Source: Bacillota bacterium
GTDB taxonomy: Bacteria > Bacillota > Negativicutes > Sporomusales > Sporomusaceae
DNA length: 64,000 nucleotides
NCBI GenBank assembly: GCA_017889705.1
Contig: JAGGAB010000017.1
Coordinates: 22,591-86,590 of the forward strand
Direction of reading: 5' to 3'
The notes beneath the pieces were generated by a model. The model ran no database searches. It saw only the letters and a program-made list of their open reading frames with translations, and was not told the origin of the DNA. Positions within the stretch are counted from its first letter, which is position 1; the number at the start of each line of letters is the position of its first letter. Both the position numbers and the translations under genes were made by a program. Of this stretch, positions 9,417 through 17,467 are shown piece by piece.

Positions 9417-9441
9417 CCTCGCTGTTTGCGGGGTTATTTTT
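9416..9441 (+). terminator. Intrinsic terminator after rph-rdgB-phosphoesterase
   Basis: Stem ACCTCGC / GCGGGGT (one G-T pair) with a 5-base loop, followed by TATTTTT. It begins inside the stop codon of the phosphoesterase gene. Confidence 0.75.
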
Positions 9442-9585
9442 CTTGTGCCATAAAGAAGACCTTGCAGCGAAACGATAATTCTTTTTAATAACGAATAATT
9501 TTTGATTTCGGGCGATTTGACGGAAATTGGATGGATTTTTGCATGGTAGCTCTTTCCTGTTACCGGTAAGTTGCTTTAGGTCGGC

Positions 9586-9614
9586 TTGACGTGTTTAATG
9601 ATAAAACGTACAAT
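9586..9614 (+). promoter_or_regulatory. Sigma-A promoter of nrdJ
   Basis: TTGACG (9586-9591), 17-base spacer, TACAAT (9609-9614). The -10 lies inside the first NrdR box, so repressor binding would block it. Confidence 0.75.
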
Positions 9615-9654
9615 ATATAGTATATTGGAAAAACAAGGACACTAAATATTGTGC
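9609..9654 (+). promoter_or_regulatory. Tandem NrdR boxes upstream of nrdJ
   Basis: Two NrdR-like palindromes: TACAATATATAGTATA (9609-9624) and ACACTAAATATTGTGC (9639-9654). They are 30 bases apart start to start, about three helical turns, which is how NrdR sites are normally arranged. This implies (d)ATP-dependent repression of ribonucleotide reductase by NrdR. The nrdR gene is not in the window. Confidence 0.8.
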
Positions 9655-9673
9655 TTCTACAGGGGGTTATTGT

Positions 9674-11896
9674 ATGAACTTATCAGATAATGCAGTTAAG
9701 GTTTTGGAAAAACGCTATTTATCAAAAGATGAAAACGGCCAGTTATTGGAAGATGCTGATGGGATGTTTCGAAGAGTTGCCAAAGCTGTTGCCGGCGCAG
9801 ATGCTGCGTATGTTTCGGCAGCGGCAGTGAAGAAGACGGAGAAGGCATTTTATGAAATGATGTCTGGTCTCGAGTTTCTGCCCAATTCGCCAACACTTAT
9901 GAATGCCGGCAGGCCGCTCGGGCAATTAAGTGCTTGTTTTGTGCTGCCGGTAGAAGACACTATGGAAGCCATCTTTGAAGCGCTGAAAAATGCCGCCATG
10001 ATTCACAAGAGTGGCGGCGGGACAGGGTTTAGTTTCTCACGGCTGCGGCAAAAAGGCGCGTCGGTAAACTCCACCGGCGGAGTTGCCAGCGGTCCGATCA
10101 GCTTTATGAAAGTATTTAACGCCGCAACTGAAGCGGTAAAACAGGGGGGCACGCGCCGGGGTGCCAATATGGGTATTCTTCGGGTTGACCATCCTGATAT
10201 TATGGAATTTATCACCTGCAAACAGGATAATGCCGACATTACCAATTTTAATATCAGTGTGGGTATAACCGAAGCCTTTATGAAGGCAGCGGCGGAAAAT
10301 CGGGACTATGACCTGATCGACCCGCATAAAAAGACAGTAGTGGGAAAATTAAACGCCCGAGAAGTATTTGACATTATTGTGGATATGGCCTGGAGTAATG
10401 GCGAACCTGGCATCATATTTTTAGATAGGCTTAACCAGGATAATGCAACCCCCGGCCTGGGCGAGATTGAGAGCACCAACCCCTGCGGTGAACAGCCGCT
10501 ATTGCCGTATGAGTCCTGCAACCTTGGTTCGATTAATGTCAGTTTGATGATAAAGCAAGACAAAAGTCAGGCTGTCGTTGATTTTGACCGGATTGGCGCA
10601 GTCGTAAAAAACGCGGTGCACTTTTTGGATAATGTTATTGATATTAATAAATATCCACTGCCGGAAATCGAAGAGATGACCAAAGGCAACCGCAAAATTG
10701 GCCTTGGCATCATGGGCTGGGCGGATTTGCTTTGCCAGCTGCGCATTCCGTATAATTCGCAGCTGGCGTTAACGCTGGCTGAACAACTTATGCGCTTCAT
10801 CCAGGAGCAAGCTAAGAAAGCATCCATGGAATTAGCCGAGCAAAGAGGGGTATTTCCCAACTTTGCTAAAAGCATATATCACCAGCAAGGCATTCAGATC
10901 CGGAATGCGACAACAACTACCATTGCGCCAACAGGCACACTGAGCATTATTGCCGGCGTTTCTAGCGGCATTGAGCCCGTATTTGCCTTGTCTTACATTC
11001 GAAATGTCATGGACAATGATGAACTTATTGAAACCAATCCTTATTTCAAGCAAGCAGCCATAACCGGCCAGTTTTACAGTGACAACCTGATGCGGACAGT
11101 TGCCAAGAAAGGCTCGATAAAGGGGCTGGCGGAAATACCGGAGTGGCTGCAAGAAGTTTTTGTTACTGCGCATGATATTTCAGCCGAATGGCATGTGAAA
11201 ATGCAGGCAGCTTTTCAGAAATATACTGATAATGCTGTTTCCAAGACTGTTAATCTCAGCAGTCATGCCACCCGGGAAGATGTTCGGGATGTATTTAACA
11301 TGGCTAATGAGACTGGCTGCAAAGGCGTAACCATTTACCGGGATGGCAGCCGGGATTCACAGGTGCTTAACATCGGCAAAGTTAATGTAAAAGAGACACC
11401 TGCTCCCCAAACTGAAGAAGCCAAATCTGCCTTTTTAGCGCCAAGACCCAGACCGGAAATCACAACCGGCTTCACGGAAAAAGTCAAAATTGGCTGCGGC
11501 ACGATATTTATTACGGTAAATTATGACAAACACGGAATCTGCGAAGTCTTCACCAACACTGGCCGGGCAGGAGGATGCCCATCCCAGTCGGAAGCTACGG
11601 CAAGGCTGGTATCAATCTCCCTGCGCTCTGGCGTCGATGCCAATTCGATCATCGATCAGCTAAAAGGCATCCGCTGCCATTCGACAATCAGGCAAAAAGA
11701 TTTAAAAGTATTATCCTGCCCTGACGCCATTGCCAAGGTTGTCGAAAAAGTAATGAAATTCCAAAACGGCGATAAAGTCGAAGCTGATGATGAGGGTAGT
11801 GTATCCAGCAACGGCTGCCCCGAATGCGGCAAGAAACTTGAATATGAAGGCGGCTGCGTAATTTGCAGGAATTGCGGGTATAGTAAGTGCGGCTAA
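9674..11896 (+). CDS. nrdJ: Adenosylcobalamin-dependent (class II) ribonucleoside-diphosphate reductase
   Basis: Makes deoxyribonucleotides using an adenosylcobalamin-generated thiyl radical. Class II landmarks: PNSPTLMNAG, the substrate and radical-site segment around NPCGEQPLLPYESCNLGSIN, and the phosphate-binding APTGTLSIIAGVSSGIEP. The C-terminal third carries a TSCPD-type domain and a cysteine tail (CPECGKKLEYEGGCVICRNC, then CG) that fits the zinc-binding or disulfide-relay ending. At 740 residues it is the standard length. Upstream are a promoter and two NrdR boxes, and downstream a strong terminator, so it is monocistronic. It implies reliance on B12, shared with the glutamate mutase further on. 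Confidence 0.95.
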   Translation: MNLSDNAVKVLEKRYLSKDENGQLLEDADGMFRRVAKAVAGADAAYVSAAAVKKTEKAFYEMMSGLEFLPNSPTLMNAGRPLGQLSACFVLPVEDTMEAIFEALKNAAMIHKSGGGTGFSFSRLRQKGASVNSTGGVASGPISFMKVFNAATEAVKQGGTRRGANMGILRVDHPDIMEFITCKQDNADITNFNISVGITEAFMKAAAENRDYDLIDPHKKTVVGKLNAREVFDIIVDMAWSNGEPGIIFLDRLNQDNATPGLGEIESTNPCGEQPLLPYESCNLGSINVSLMIKQDKSQAVVDFDRIGAVVKNAVHFLDNVIDINKYPLPEIEEMTKGNRKIGLGIMGWADLLCQLRIPYNSQLALTLAEQLMRFIQEQAKKASMELAEQRGVFPNFAKSIYHQQGIQIRNATTTTIAPTGTLSIIAGVSSGIEPVFALSYIRNVMDNDELIETNPYFKQAAITGQFYSDNLMRTVAKKGSIKGLAEIPEWLQEVFVTAHDISAEWHVKMQAAFQKYTDNAVSKTVNLSSHATREDVRDVFNMANETGCKGVTIYRDGSRDSQVLNIGKVNVKETPAPQTEEAKSAFLAPRPRPEITTGFTEKVKIGCGTIFITVNYDKHGICEVFTNTGRAGGCPSQSEATARLVSISLRSGVDANSIIDQLKGIRCHSTIRQKDLKVLSCPDAIAKVVEKVMKFQNGDKVEADDEGSVSSNGCPECGKKLEYEGGCVICRNCGYSKCG

Positions 11897-11930
11897 TAGA
11901 AGAAACTGGAGCTTGAAGTGAATAATAAAT

Positions 11931-11967
11931 AAAGTAAGAGTTCAAGTGCTATTTGGACTCTTACTTT
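11931..11967 (+). terminator. Bidirectional intrinsic terminator after nrdJ
   Basis: Long inverted repeat: AAAGTAAGAGT pairs with ACTCTTACTTT around an inner CAA/TTG, with A-rich and T-rich flanks, so it can act on either strand. Confidence 0.8.
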
Positions 11968-12084
11968 ATAACAAACCTGCTGTAATGTTAGAGATACTCA
12001 ACTGTTCTTCTGGTATAAGAATAGCTATGCCGTTGCCAAAATTTCGCATCAGAATCTAGCAAAAAAATGTTATACATAAAGGGC

Positions 12085-12113
12085 TTGACTCCGAAGAAAA
12101 AAGCGATTAAACT
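12085..12113 (+). promoter_or_regulatory. Promoter before element X copy 1
   Basis: TTGACT (12085-12090), 17-base spacer, TAAACT (12108-12113). Transcription would start near 12120, just before the element, as expected for a leader-controlled unit. Confidence 0.55.
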
Positions 12114-12137
12114 AATATTAAAATGAGAATATTCATT

Positions 12138-12253
12138 AAAGTCGCTTGCGTATAGTATCTGAGCAAAACTCAGACACAGAATAGACAAGCCTAGCTTTTT
12201 CTTAAGACACAGCAAATTGTTGCTGTGCTAGAGGGCTGGGCTTGTTATTTTTT
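12138..12253 (+). promoter_or_regulatory. Element X, copy 1: riboswitch-like leader with overlapping terminator
   Basis: Aptamer-like core 12138-12198: outer pair AAAG/CTTT, helix GCTTG/CAAGC, conserved TATAGTAT, then hairpin CTGAG-CAAAA-CTCAG. The 3' strand (AAGCCTAGC, 12187-12195) is also the 5' arm of a terminator that closes with GCTGGGCTT (12235-12243) and a T tract. An inner hairpin ACAGCAA/TTGCTGT sits in the terminator loop. The two folds exclude each other. Bases 12254-12421 hold no further structure I can support before the DUF3870 gene. Confidence 0.75.
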
Positions 12254-12421
12254 AGGTAGGGACATTAAGCTGGAGAGGGAATAGGGCTAAAGAATATTTC
12301 GCAAGAAATGTCGAAATTTTTAATAAGTTACAGAGGATTTTGACTACTATAGATAGAATATTGCGACACAGAAGGTGCTAATTGTAATGCCTGCTCAAAC
12401 TAAATAATAGGAGGGTAAATC

Positions 12422-12808
12422 TTGAAGGCGATACATCTTTTTTCCGGACATGGGCAACTCCCCGCCGGCACAGATTTATATGAGACAAGCCGCTATGCCA
12501 CTATTGTCTTAACAGTCAATATCGAAACCGGAGAAGTTATAGACTGCGTTATCCCAAATTACTGCGAGATGCATCAGAGTTTTGTAGCAGATATCATTCG
12601 GGGTAAGTATTTGGATAGTGATAGTGTGTCTATAATTTCTGAACTTGAGGAAAGAGTCCATAGCTTATCGACACGAGCCTTAATCACGGCGTTTCAGCAG
12701 GCACATAATCGGTATATGGTATACAAGGGACATTCTGTCAGTCAGTATTCTGGAAACGGTAGAAGTGTCTTAGCCAGAGAAAAAAAATTACGAAAAGTGG
12801 CAGATTAG
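12422..12808 (+). CDS. DUF3870 family protein, copy 1
   Basis: A 128-residue protein I assign to the DUF3870 family, whose function is unknown. It begins MKAIHLFSGHGQLPAGT and is clearly paralogous to the product at 13193: both share IHxFSGxxQL, an E-T-x-x-Y-x-T/I block, GEVxDC, and a C-terminal HSLSxxALITAxQxxHNRY. It looks soluble and compact, with no signal peptide. TTG 12422 is the start because TAGGAGGG lies 6-14 bases upstream; no in-frame ATG precedes the conserved residues. Its transcript is led by element X copy 1. Expression with the aromatic island suggests a role there or in molybdo-enzyme supply, but this is inference only. Confidence 0.75.
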   Translation: MKAIHLFSGHGQLPAGTDLYETSRYATIVLTVNIETGEVIDCVIPNYCEMHQSFVADIIRGKYLDSDSVSIISELEERVHSLSTRALITAFQQAHNRYMVYKGHSVSQYSGNGRSVLAREKKLRKVAD

Positions 12809-12830
12809 ACTGAAAAAACAAAAAAATCAG

Positions 12831-12858
12831 TTGACTAAAAACAAAAAAATATTATAAT
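12831..12858 (+). promoter_or_regulatory. Promoter before element X copies 2 and 3
   Basis: TTGACT (12831-12836), 16-base A-rich spacer, TATAAT (12853-12858). No comparable promoter is visible between copies 2 and 3. Confidence 0.65.
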
Positions 12859-12892
12859 AAATACAGTAAGTTAAAATAAATTCTATTTTACC

Positions 12893-12997
12893 GAGTCGCT
12901 TGATTATAGTAACGGAACAAAATTCCGATATTGAGTAAACAAGCCCAGCTCAGTTCGCGATTACTTAAGATCGTGTATTGTGCTGGGCTTTTTTGTT
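12893..12997 (+). promoter_or_regulatory. Element X, copy 2
   Basis: Core 12893-12951: GAG/CTC outer pair, GCTTG/CAAGC helix, TATAGTAAC, hairpin CGGAA-CAAAA-TTCCG. The terminator AAGCCCAGC (12941-12949) / GCTGGGCTT (12982-12990) plus a T tract reuses the 3' strand of the core. The hairpin sequence differs from copy 1 but pairing is kept. Confidence 0.75.
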
Positions 12998-13054
12998 TGT
13001 TAAGCGCTTAGGCTAGACGAAAAGTTTGAATTCAACTACATATGCGATGCACGC

Positions 13055-13163
13055 GAGTCGCTTGATTATGGTAACGGAACAAAATTCCGATATTACAAAG
13101 TAAGCAAGCTAAGCTCAGATCACAGTCGTTTTAGATTGTGTATTGAGTTTGGCTTGCTTTTTC
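13055..13163 (+). promoter_or_regulatory. Element X, copy 3 (tandem with copy 2)
   Basis: Core 13055-13116: GAG/CTC, GCTTG/CAAGC, TATGGTAAC, hairpin CGGAA-CAAAA-TTCCG. Terminator GCAAGCTAAGCTC (13104-13116) with GAGTTTGGCTTGC (13145-13157), then a T tract. It ends 29 bases before the second DUF3870 gene. With copy 2 it forms a two-element leader, each element with its own terminator. Confidence 0.75.
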
Positions 13164-13192
13164 ATTTCGCGGTGACATGAGGAGGAGTAAAG

Positions 13193-13531
13193 GTGAATTA
13201 TATTCATATATTTTCCGGTAATGCCCAACTAGCCGAGGGGTCAGATATTCACGAGACATATAAGTACATTACTGTAGTAGCAAAGATTGATGTGCGAAAC
13301 GGAGAAGTCGTCGACTGTGATGTCCCGGTTTTTTGTGAGGGAAGCAGTGCTTTTATAGCGGAAATTCTTATTGGTAAGAACATTGCGGAAGATTTGGATG
13401 AGGTTATTGATGAGATTGAAACCCGCATGCATTCATTATCAAAATGGGCGCTTATTACCGCTATTCAGACCATGCACAATCGCTATATCATGTACAAAAG
13501 AAATTGCTTGAAGAGTAGTAATTGCTCCTGA
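13193..13531 (+). CDS. DUF3870 family protein, copy 2
   Basis: A 112-residue paralogue of the product at 12422, beginning MNYIHIFSGNAQLAEGSD, with the same GEVVDC and HSLSKWALITAIQTMHNRY blocks. It is shorter at the C terminus. GTG 13193 follows GAGGAGGAG by 7 bases. The leader contains two element X copies in series. It stands directly upstream of the cupin gene and the transhydroxylase island and may be the first gene of that operon. The function of the family is unknown to me. The duplication, with separate but related leaders, suggests differently tuned expression. Confidence 0.75.
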   Translation: MNYIHIFSGNAQLAEGSDIHETYKYITVVAKIDVRNGEVVDCDVPVFCEGSSAFIAEILIGKNIAEDLDEVIDEIETRMHSLSKWALITAIQTMHNRYIMYKRNCLKSSNCS

Positions 13532-13626
13532 GCTGCTTTTTGGCACATGAGAAGTTGGTTAAATAATGGTTTGTGTCTGTTAGCGGTTTTGAGAATACAG
13601 CATTGTTGGTAAGGGGGTGAAATAGA

Positions 13627-13962
13627 GTGAAAGTTATCAAGGCTAATGAGGGAAATGTTTATGAAGCACAAAACCACTTTAACATGTGGGGCATTAGAAA
13701 GTTTGGTCCGTCAGATGGCTCTAAATCTGTAAATGTATCCATTTCGGAGTTTCTGCCAAATGGCGGCGCATCCATGACAGCTTCCAACAAAGAAAGGATT
13801 TATTGCGTTCTTCGGGGTTCGATTACTGTACATGATGAGAATGGACAAGCCCATGTACTTGATGCAGGAGATATGATTTACATTGCCCCGGGGGAAAAAC
13901 GTGACATGGCAGTTAACGGCCTCGTCGCAGCCAGAGTTTTAGTCATTGTTACTGATTGTTAA
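13627..13962 (+). CDS. Small cupin-domain protein
   Basis: Single-domain cupin of 111 residues. The core runs from about residue 40 to 105, with PNGGASMTASNKERIYCVLRG and the second motif DAGDMIYIAPGEKRDM. The first motif lacks the usual HxH metal-binding pair, having S/N in those places, so metal binding is uncertain and it may bind a ligand without catalysis. GTG 13627 has AAGGGGGTG upstream. Its position between the DUF3870 gene and the dehydrogenase puts it in the aromatic island. It could bind a pathway intermediate or act in a ring-opening or tautomerising step, but nothing in the sequence decides this. Confidence 0.7.
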   Translation: MKVIKANEGNVYEAQNHFNMWGIRKFGPSDGSKSVNVSISEFLPNGGASMTASNKERIYCVLRGSITVHDENGQAHVLDAGDMIYIAPGEKRDMAVNGLVAARVLVIVTDC

Positions 13963-13993
13963 ACCCGGTTCACAGAGACAAAAGGAGACTACT

Positions 13994-14953
13994 ATGAAAA
14001 TTGAGGACCTTAAGAAAATCGCCGTATTAGGCACTGGGACAATGGGGCCTGGTATAGCGCAGAGCTATGCTATGGGTGGTTTTGAAGTAAATGTATATGA
14101 CAAAAGCGAAAGCGCAATGGAAAAGGCCGAGATCATGCTGCAGGCCAATTTGGACACATTTGTGGAGGAAGGATTACTAACAGCCGACGAAGCGCGGCAA
14201 GTCGCGGGCCGGATATCTTACTGTAAAACTATATCTGAAGCAGTTGCCGGTGTGCAGTTCGTACAGGAGACTGTGAGTGAGAAACCGGAAATAAAAACAA
14301 CGGTCTTTGCAGAACTGGACCAGCTGCTTCCTGATGATGTCATCATTGCATCAAATGCATCTGCACTGAATCCATTTACCTGTGTGCCGGAGCGGAGATT
14401 GCCGAATTTTACCACAGCACACTGGTATGCTCCTCCTCATATAATCCCGTTGGTTGAGGTAGCTAAAGGAGAAAGAACTTCTGAAGATGCAATGTCGGTA
14501 ACCGTTGAACTGCTCCAGCGCTGTGGAAAGACTGCTGTCAGAATGGAGAAGTTTGTCCCAGGCTATATCATAAACAGAATTCAGATACTTCTTAATACTG
14601 AAGTCTTTTATTTACTGGATAACGGCATATGTACGCCGGAGCAAATAGATCTTGCGGTCAAAGCGAGTTTTATGCCTCGCGGCATGGTATTAGGACTTGT
14701 GCAACGGTATGATTTCACCGGCCTAGATATCAGTGCCAATAATATTGTAAACGCAAGCTATGTTATGCCTGAGACCAGCAAACGTCCCAAAGTCTTGTTT
14801 GACCATGTGGACAAAGGTGAGCTTGGTGTCAAGACCGGTAAGGGCTTTTTCGACTACAGCGGCCGTAGTGCTGCAGAGGTGTGCCAAAAACGTGATAGGA
14901 TGCTACTCAAGGTATTTAAAGAAACAAAAAATCTTATCAACGAAAAAATCTAA
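13994..14953 (+). CDS. 3-hydroxyacyl-CoA-dehydrogenase-family enzyme, candidate 3-hydroxy-5-oxohexanoate dehydrogenase
   Basis: NAD-binding Rossmann domain with GTGTMG at residues 13-18, then the family's C-terminal helical domain; the 319-residue length is normal. The block SNASALNP and HWYAPPHIIPLVEV correspond to the catalytic region of 3-hydroxyacyl-CoA dehydrogenases. In the anaerobic phloroglucinol route described from Clostridium scatologenes, 3-hydroxy-5-oxohexanoate is oxidised to triacetate by an enzyme that I recall as belonging to this family. Given its neighbours this is the best candidate, though a beta-oxidation role is possible. ATG 13994 follows AAAGGAG; the in-frame codons upstream overlap the cupin gene and lack family match. 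Confidence 0.75.
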   Translation: MKIEDLKKIAVLGTGTMGPGIAQSYAMGGFEVNVYDKSESAMEKAEIMLQANLDTFVEEGLLTADEARQVAGRISYCKTISEAVAGVQFVQETVSEKPEIKTTVFAELDQLLPDDVIIASNASALNPFTCVPERRLPNFTTAHWYAPPHIIPLVEVAKGERTSEDAMSVTVELLQRCGKTAVRMEKFVPGYIINRIQILLNTEVFYLLDNGICTPEQIDLAVKASFMPRGMVLGLVQRYDFTGLDISANNIVNASYVMPETSKRPKVLFDHVDKGELGVKTGKGFFDYSGRSAAEVCQKRDRMLLKVFKETKNLINEKI

Positions 14954-14995
14954 ATTGCTAAAAATAATTAGTACTCTTTGAACGGAGGCGAATTT

Positions 14996-16297
14996 GTGGA
15001 TCCGACAATTGTTGGTATTATTGGGTCGGTTGCCATGATTGTATTTATCGTGCTTGGCGTACATATCGGCACGAGTATGGCGATAACTGGTTTCTTGGGA
15101 ATGGTGGCGCTAACCAATCTAGATGCTGCCTGGGGTATTTTACAGACTACTCCTTACAGCAGTATGGCTAACTATGGCTTAAGCGTAATTGTGCTATTTG
15201 TATTAATGGGGCAGTTGGCTTATCATTCAGGACTTAGTTATGACATGTACCGGGCGGCTTACACCTGGCTTGGACATTTGCCAGGAGGATTGGCTATGTC
15301 GACCATTGTTGCCTGTACAGGAATTGGAGCTTTATGTGGTTCGACAACCGCCACTACGGCTACGATGGGGATTGTTGCATTGCCGGAAATGAAAAAGTTT
15401 GGTTATCAGGGCGGTTTTTCCGCTGCGACGGTAGCTTGTGCAGGGACTTTGGGCACCATGGTGCCGCCCAGCGTGCTGCTGATGTTATATGGTGTTATGT
15501 GTTCTTTGTCAATTGGAAAGCTGTTTTCTGCCGTTATTATTCCAGGTGTATCTTTGATGTTTGCCTATATAGTTGTAGCTTATATTATGATCAAACGGAG
15601 GCCGGAACTGGGGCCGCAGGGGCAGAAGTACAGCTGGAAAGAGCGTTTTGAAGCCCTTTATCATGTTAAAGATTTGCTGCTCCTGATAGTTATTGTTATT
15701 GGCGGGATGCTTGCAGGGCTCTTTACCGTCAATGAGGGAGGCGCCATGGGGGTATTTGGAGCGCTTATCGTTGCGGCTTTACGTCGAAAACTGAGTGTTG
15801 AAATGCTTAAAAAGGCACTCCTTGATGCCGGTAAAACTTCAGCCATGATTTTCATGATTATCATCGGCGCGATGATTTTTAATCAATTCCTAGCCGTATC
15901 TCGTTTGCCTGGTGAGATGGCATCCTTCTTCTCTGATTTGCCGGTTCACCGTAATCTGGTAATGGTTGGGATGATCATCGTTTATATTTTTCTCGGTGCA
16001 ATCATGGATGAAATTGGAATGCTGCTGCTAACAATACCTATCTTTTACCCTGTTATTCAGGCGCTTCAGTTTAACCCATACTGGTTTGGCGTAATTCTGG
16101 TGCTTGTTATGGCATCAGGTATGATATGCCCGCCTGTAGGTATGAATTGTTTCATTATTGCTGGTGTAGATAAATCAATCAGCTTACAAACAATCTATAA
16201 GGGCGTTTGGCCCTACTGGTTTGCTCTTGTTGCAATGATGGTGTTAATGTTTATTATTCCAGAACTAGCTACATTCTTACCACAATTTCTCGAATAG
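14996..16297 (+). CDS. dctM: TRAP transporter large permease (DctM)
   Basis: Integral membrane protein of 433 residues with about 11-12 hydrophobic segments, typical of the large TRAP permease that imports carboxylates using an ion gradient. The block GTLGTMVPPSVLLMLYGV and the C-terminal MICPPVGMNCFIIAGV are family signatures. GTG 14996 follows GGAGG at 14984-14988. It is encoded with dctP and dctQ in the order M-P-Q. Its position in the island makes uptake of a phenolic acid such as gallate, or of a ring-cleavage acid, the likely job (inference). Confidence 0.88.
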   Translation: MDPTIVGIIGSVAMIVFIVLGVHIGTSMAITGFLGMVALTNLDAAWGILQTTPYSSMANYGLSVIVLFVLMGQLAYHSGLSYDMYRAAYTWLGHLPGGLAMSTIVACTGIGALCGSTTATTATMGIVALPEMKKFGYQGGFSAATVACAGTLGTMVPPSVLLMLYGVMCSLSIGKLFSAVIIPGVSLMFAYIVVAYIMIKRRPELGPQGQKYSWKERFEALYHVKDLLLLIVIVIGGMLAGLFTVNEGGAMGVFGALIVAALRRKLSVEMLKKALLDAGKTSAMIFMIIIGAMIFNQFLAVSRLPGEMASFFSDLPVHRNLVMVGMIIVYIFLGAIMDEIGMLLLTIPIFYPVIQALQFNPYWFGVILVLVMASGMICPPVGMNCFIIAGVDKSISLQTIYKGVWPYWFALVAMMVLMFIIPELATFLPQFLE

Positions 16298-16348
16298 GTC
16301 ACTGACAAACGTCAGGACACTATAAAAAAATCAAGGGGGAAAAAAGAA

Positions 16349-17410
16349 ATGAAGAAAAAGTGGAAGATTTTAACCGTGGGTTTACTGGTGTTGTCTTTAG
16401 CTATTAGTTTGCTGGCAGGATGCGGCAGTTCAAAAGATGCTGCGAGCGACGGTAAAAAGGTAACAAAGCTAAAATTTACGCACCATAACCCGCCGAATGC
16501 GTTTGTTTGTACGCAAGGTATGGAGCCATGGGCAAAAGAGATCGAAAAGAAAACTGGCGGTCAAGTCAAAATTGATATCTATCCGTCTTCAACGCTGGCT
16601 AAACCGCAGGATGCTTATGACTCAGTTATTAAGGGAACAGCAGATATTGCTTGGGGCTATATTACTTATTATCCGGGACGCTTCCCGCTGACAGAGGTAT
16701 TGAATTTGCCTATGTTAGGAGTAAATAAGGCTACTATGGGCAGTAAAGTTATATGGGAATTGTTCCAAAAAACTCCGGCCATGCAAAAAGAATTTGCTGA
16801 CGTAAAAGTGCTGATGCTCCACACGCATGACGGTGCGCCTGTAACCTCGCGCAAGCCAATTAATAACCTGGATGACATGGCCGGTAAAAAATTGCGTACA
16901 GCCGGAGGACCGTTAGTACCTTATCTCCAGTCGATTGGCGCATCTCCAATGGCAATGCCGGCTCCTGACACTTACCAGGCAACTGAAAAAGGCGTTATTG
17001 ACGGAGCCGTTATGGCGTGGGAAGCAGTTGAAATGTTGAATTTACAGGAAGTCGCCAAAAATGCTGTTGATGCTAATGTTGCTTCAGGTACCTTTTTCTT
17101 AATAATGAATAAAAAGGCCTGGGACAGCCTGACACCAGAACAACAAAAAGTATTTGAAGAAGAAAGCGGCGACAAAGCCAGTCAGTTATTTGCTAAGGCA
17201 TGGGACAACACTAAGACTTCGTCCACTAATAAATTTACTAAAGCCGGTGGAAAAATTTTAACTCCTGATGCAGCAGAATTAGCCCGCTGGAAGGAAAAGG
17301 CAAAGCCTGTCTGGGATAAATGGGCAAATGATCTAGAGGCAAAAGGGTTGCCCGGGAAAGCAGTGTTGGCTGACACCTTACAATTGATTGAAAAATATAA
17401 AGGACAATAG
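16349..17410 (+). CDS. dctP: TRAP transporter substrate-binding lipoprotein (DctP)
   Basis: Extracytoplasmic solute receptor of 353 residues. The N terminus has positive charges, a hydrophobic stretch and a lipobox LLAGC ending near residue 26, so it is anchored as a lipoprotein. DctP-family features include YPSSTLAKPQDAYDSVIKGTADIAWG and the substrate-arginine region VTSRKPINNLDDMAGKKLRTAGG. Ligand specificity cannot be read from sequence, but the flanking genes point to an aromatic or small organic acid. RBS is AAGGGGGAAA before ATG 16349. Confidence 0.88.
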   Translation: MKKKWKILTVGLLVLSLAISLLAGCGSSKDAASDGKKVTKLKFTHHNPPNAFVCTQGMEPWAKEIEKKTGGQVKIDIYPSSTLAKPQDAYDSVIKGTADIAWGYITYYPGRFPLTEVLNLPMLGVNKATMGSKVIWELFQKTPAMQKEFADVKVLMLHTHDGAPVTSRKPINNLDDMAGKKLRTAGGPLVPYLQSIGASPMAMPAPDTYQATEKGVIDGAVMAWEAVEMLNLQEVAKNAVDANVASGTFFLIMNKKAWDSLTPEQQKVFEEESGDKASQLFAKAWDNTKTSSTNKFTKAGGKILTPDAAELARWKEKAKPVWDKWANDLEAKGLPGKAVLADTLQLIEKYKGQ

Positions 17411-17467
17411 GCCGGATATGCTTTTGTGTAAAGGTTAGACTCTGTAATTTGAGGAGGTGTGAGCGGG

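Noticed and set aside
12138..13163. Element X as an ANTAR-type antiterminator target or a T-box
   Set aside because: No paired hexaloop hairpins with the ANTAR A/G positions, and no T-box AGGGTGG segment or specifier stem.
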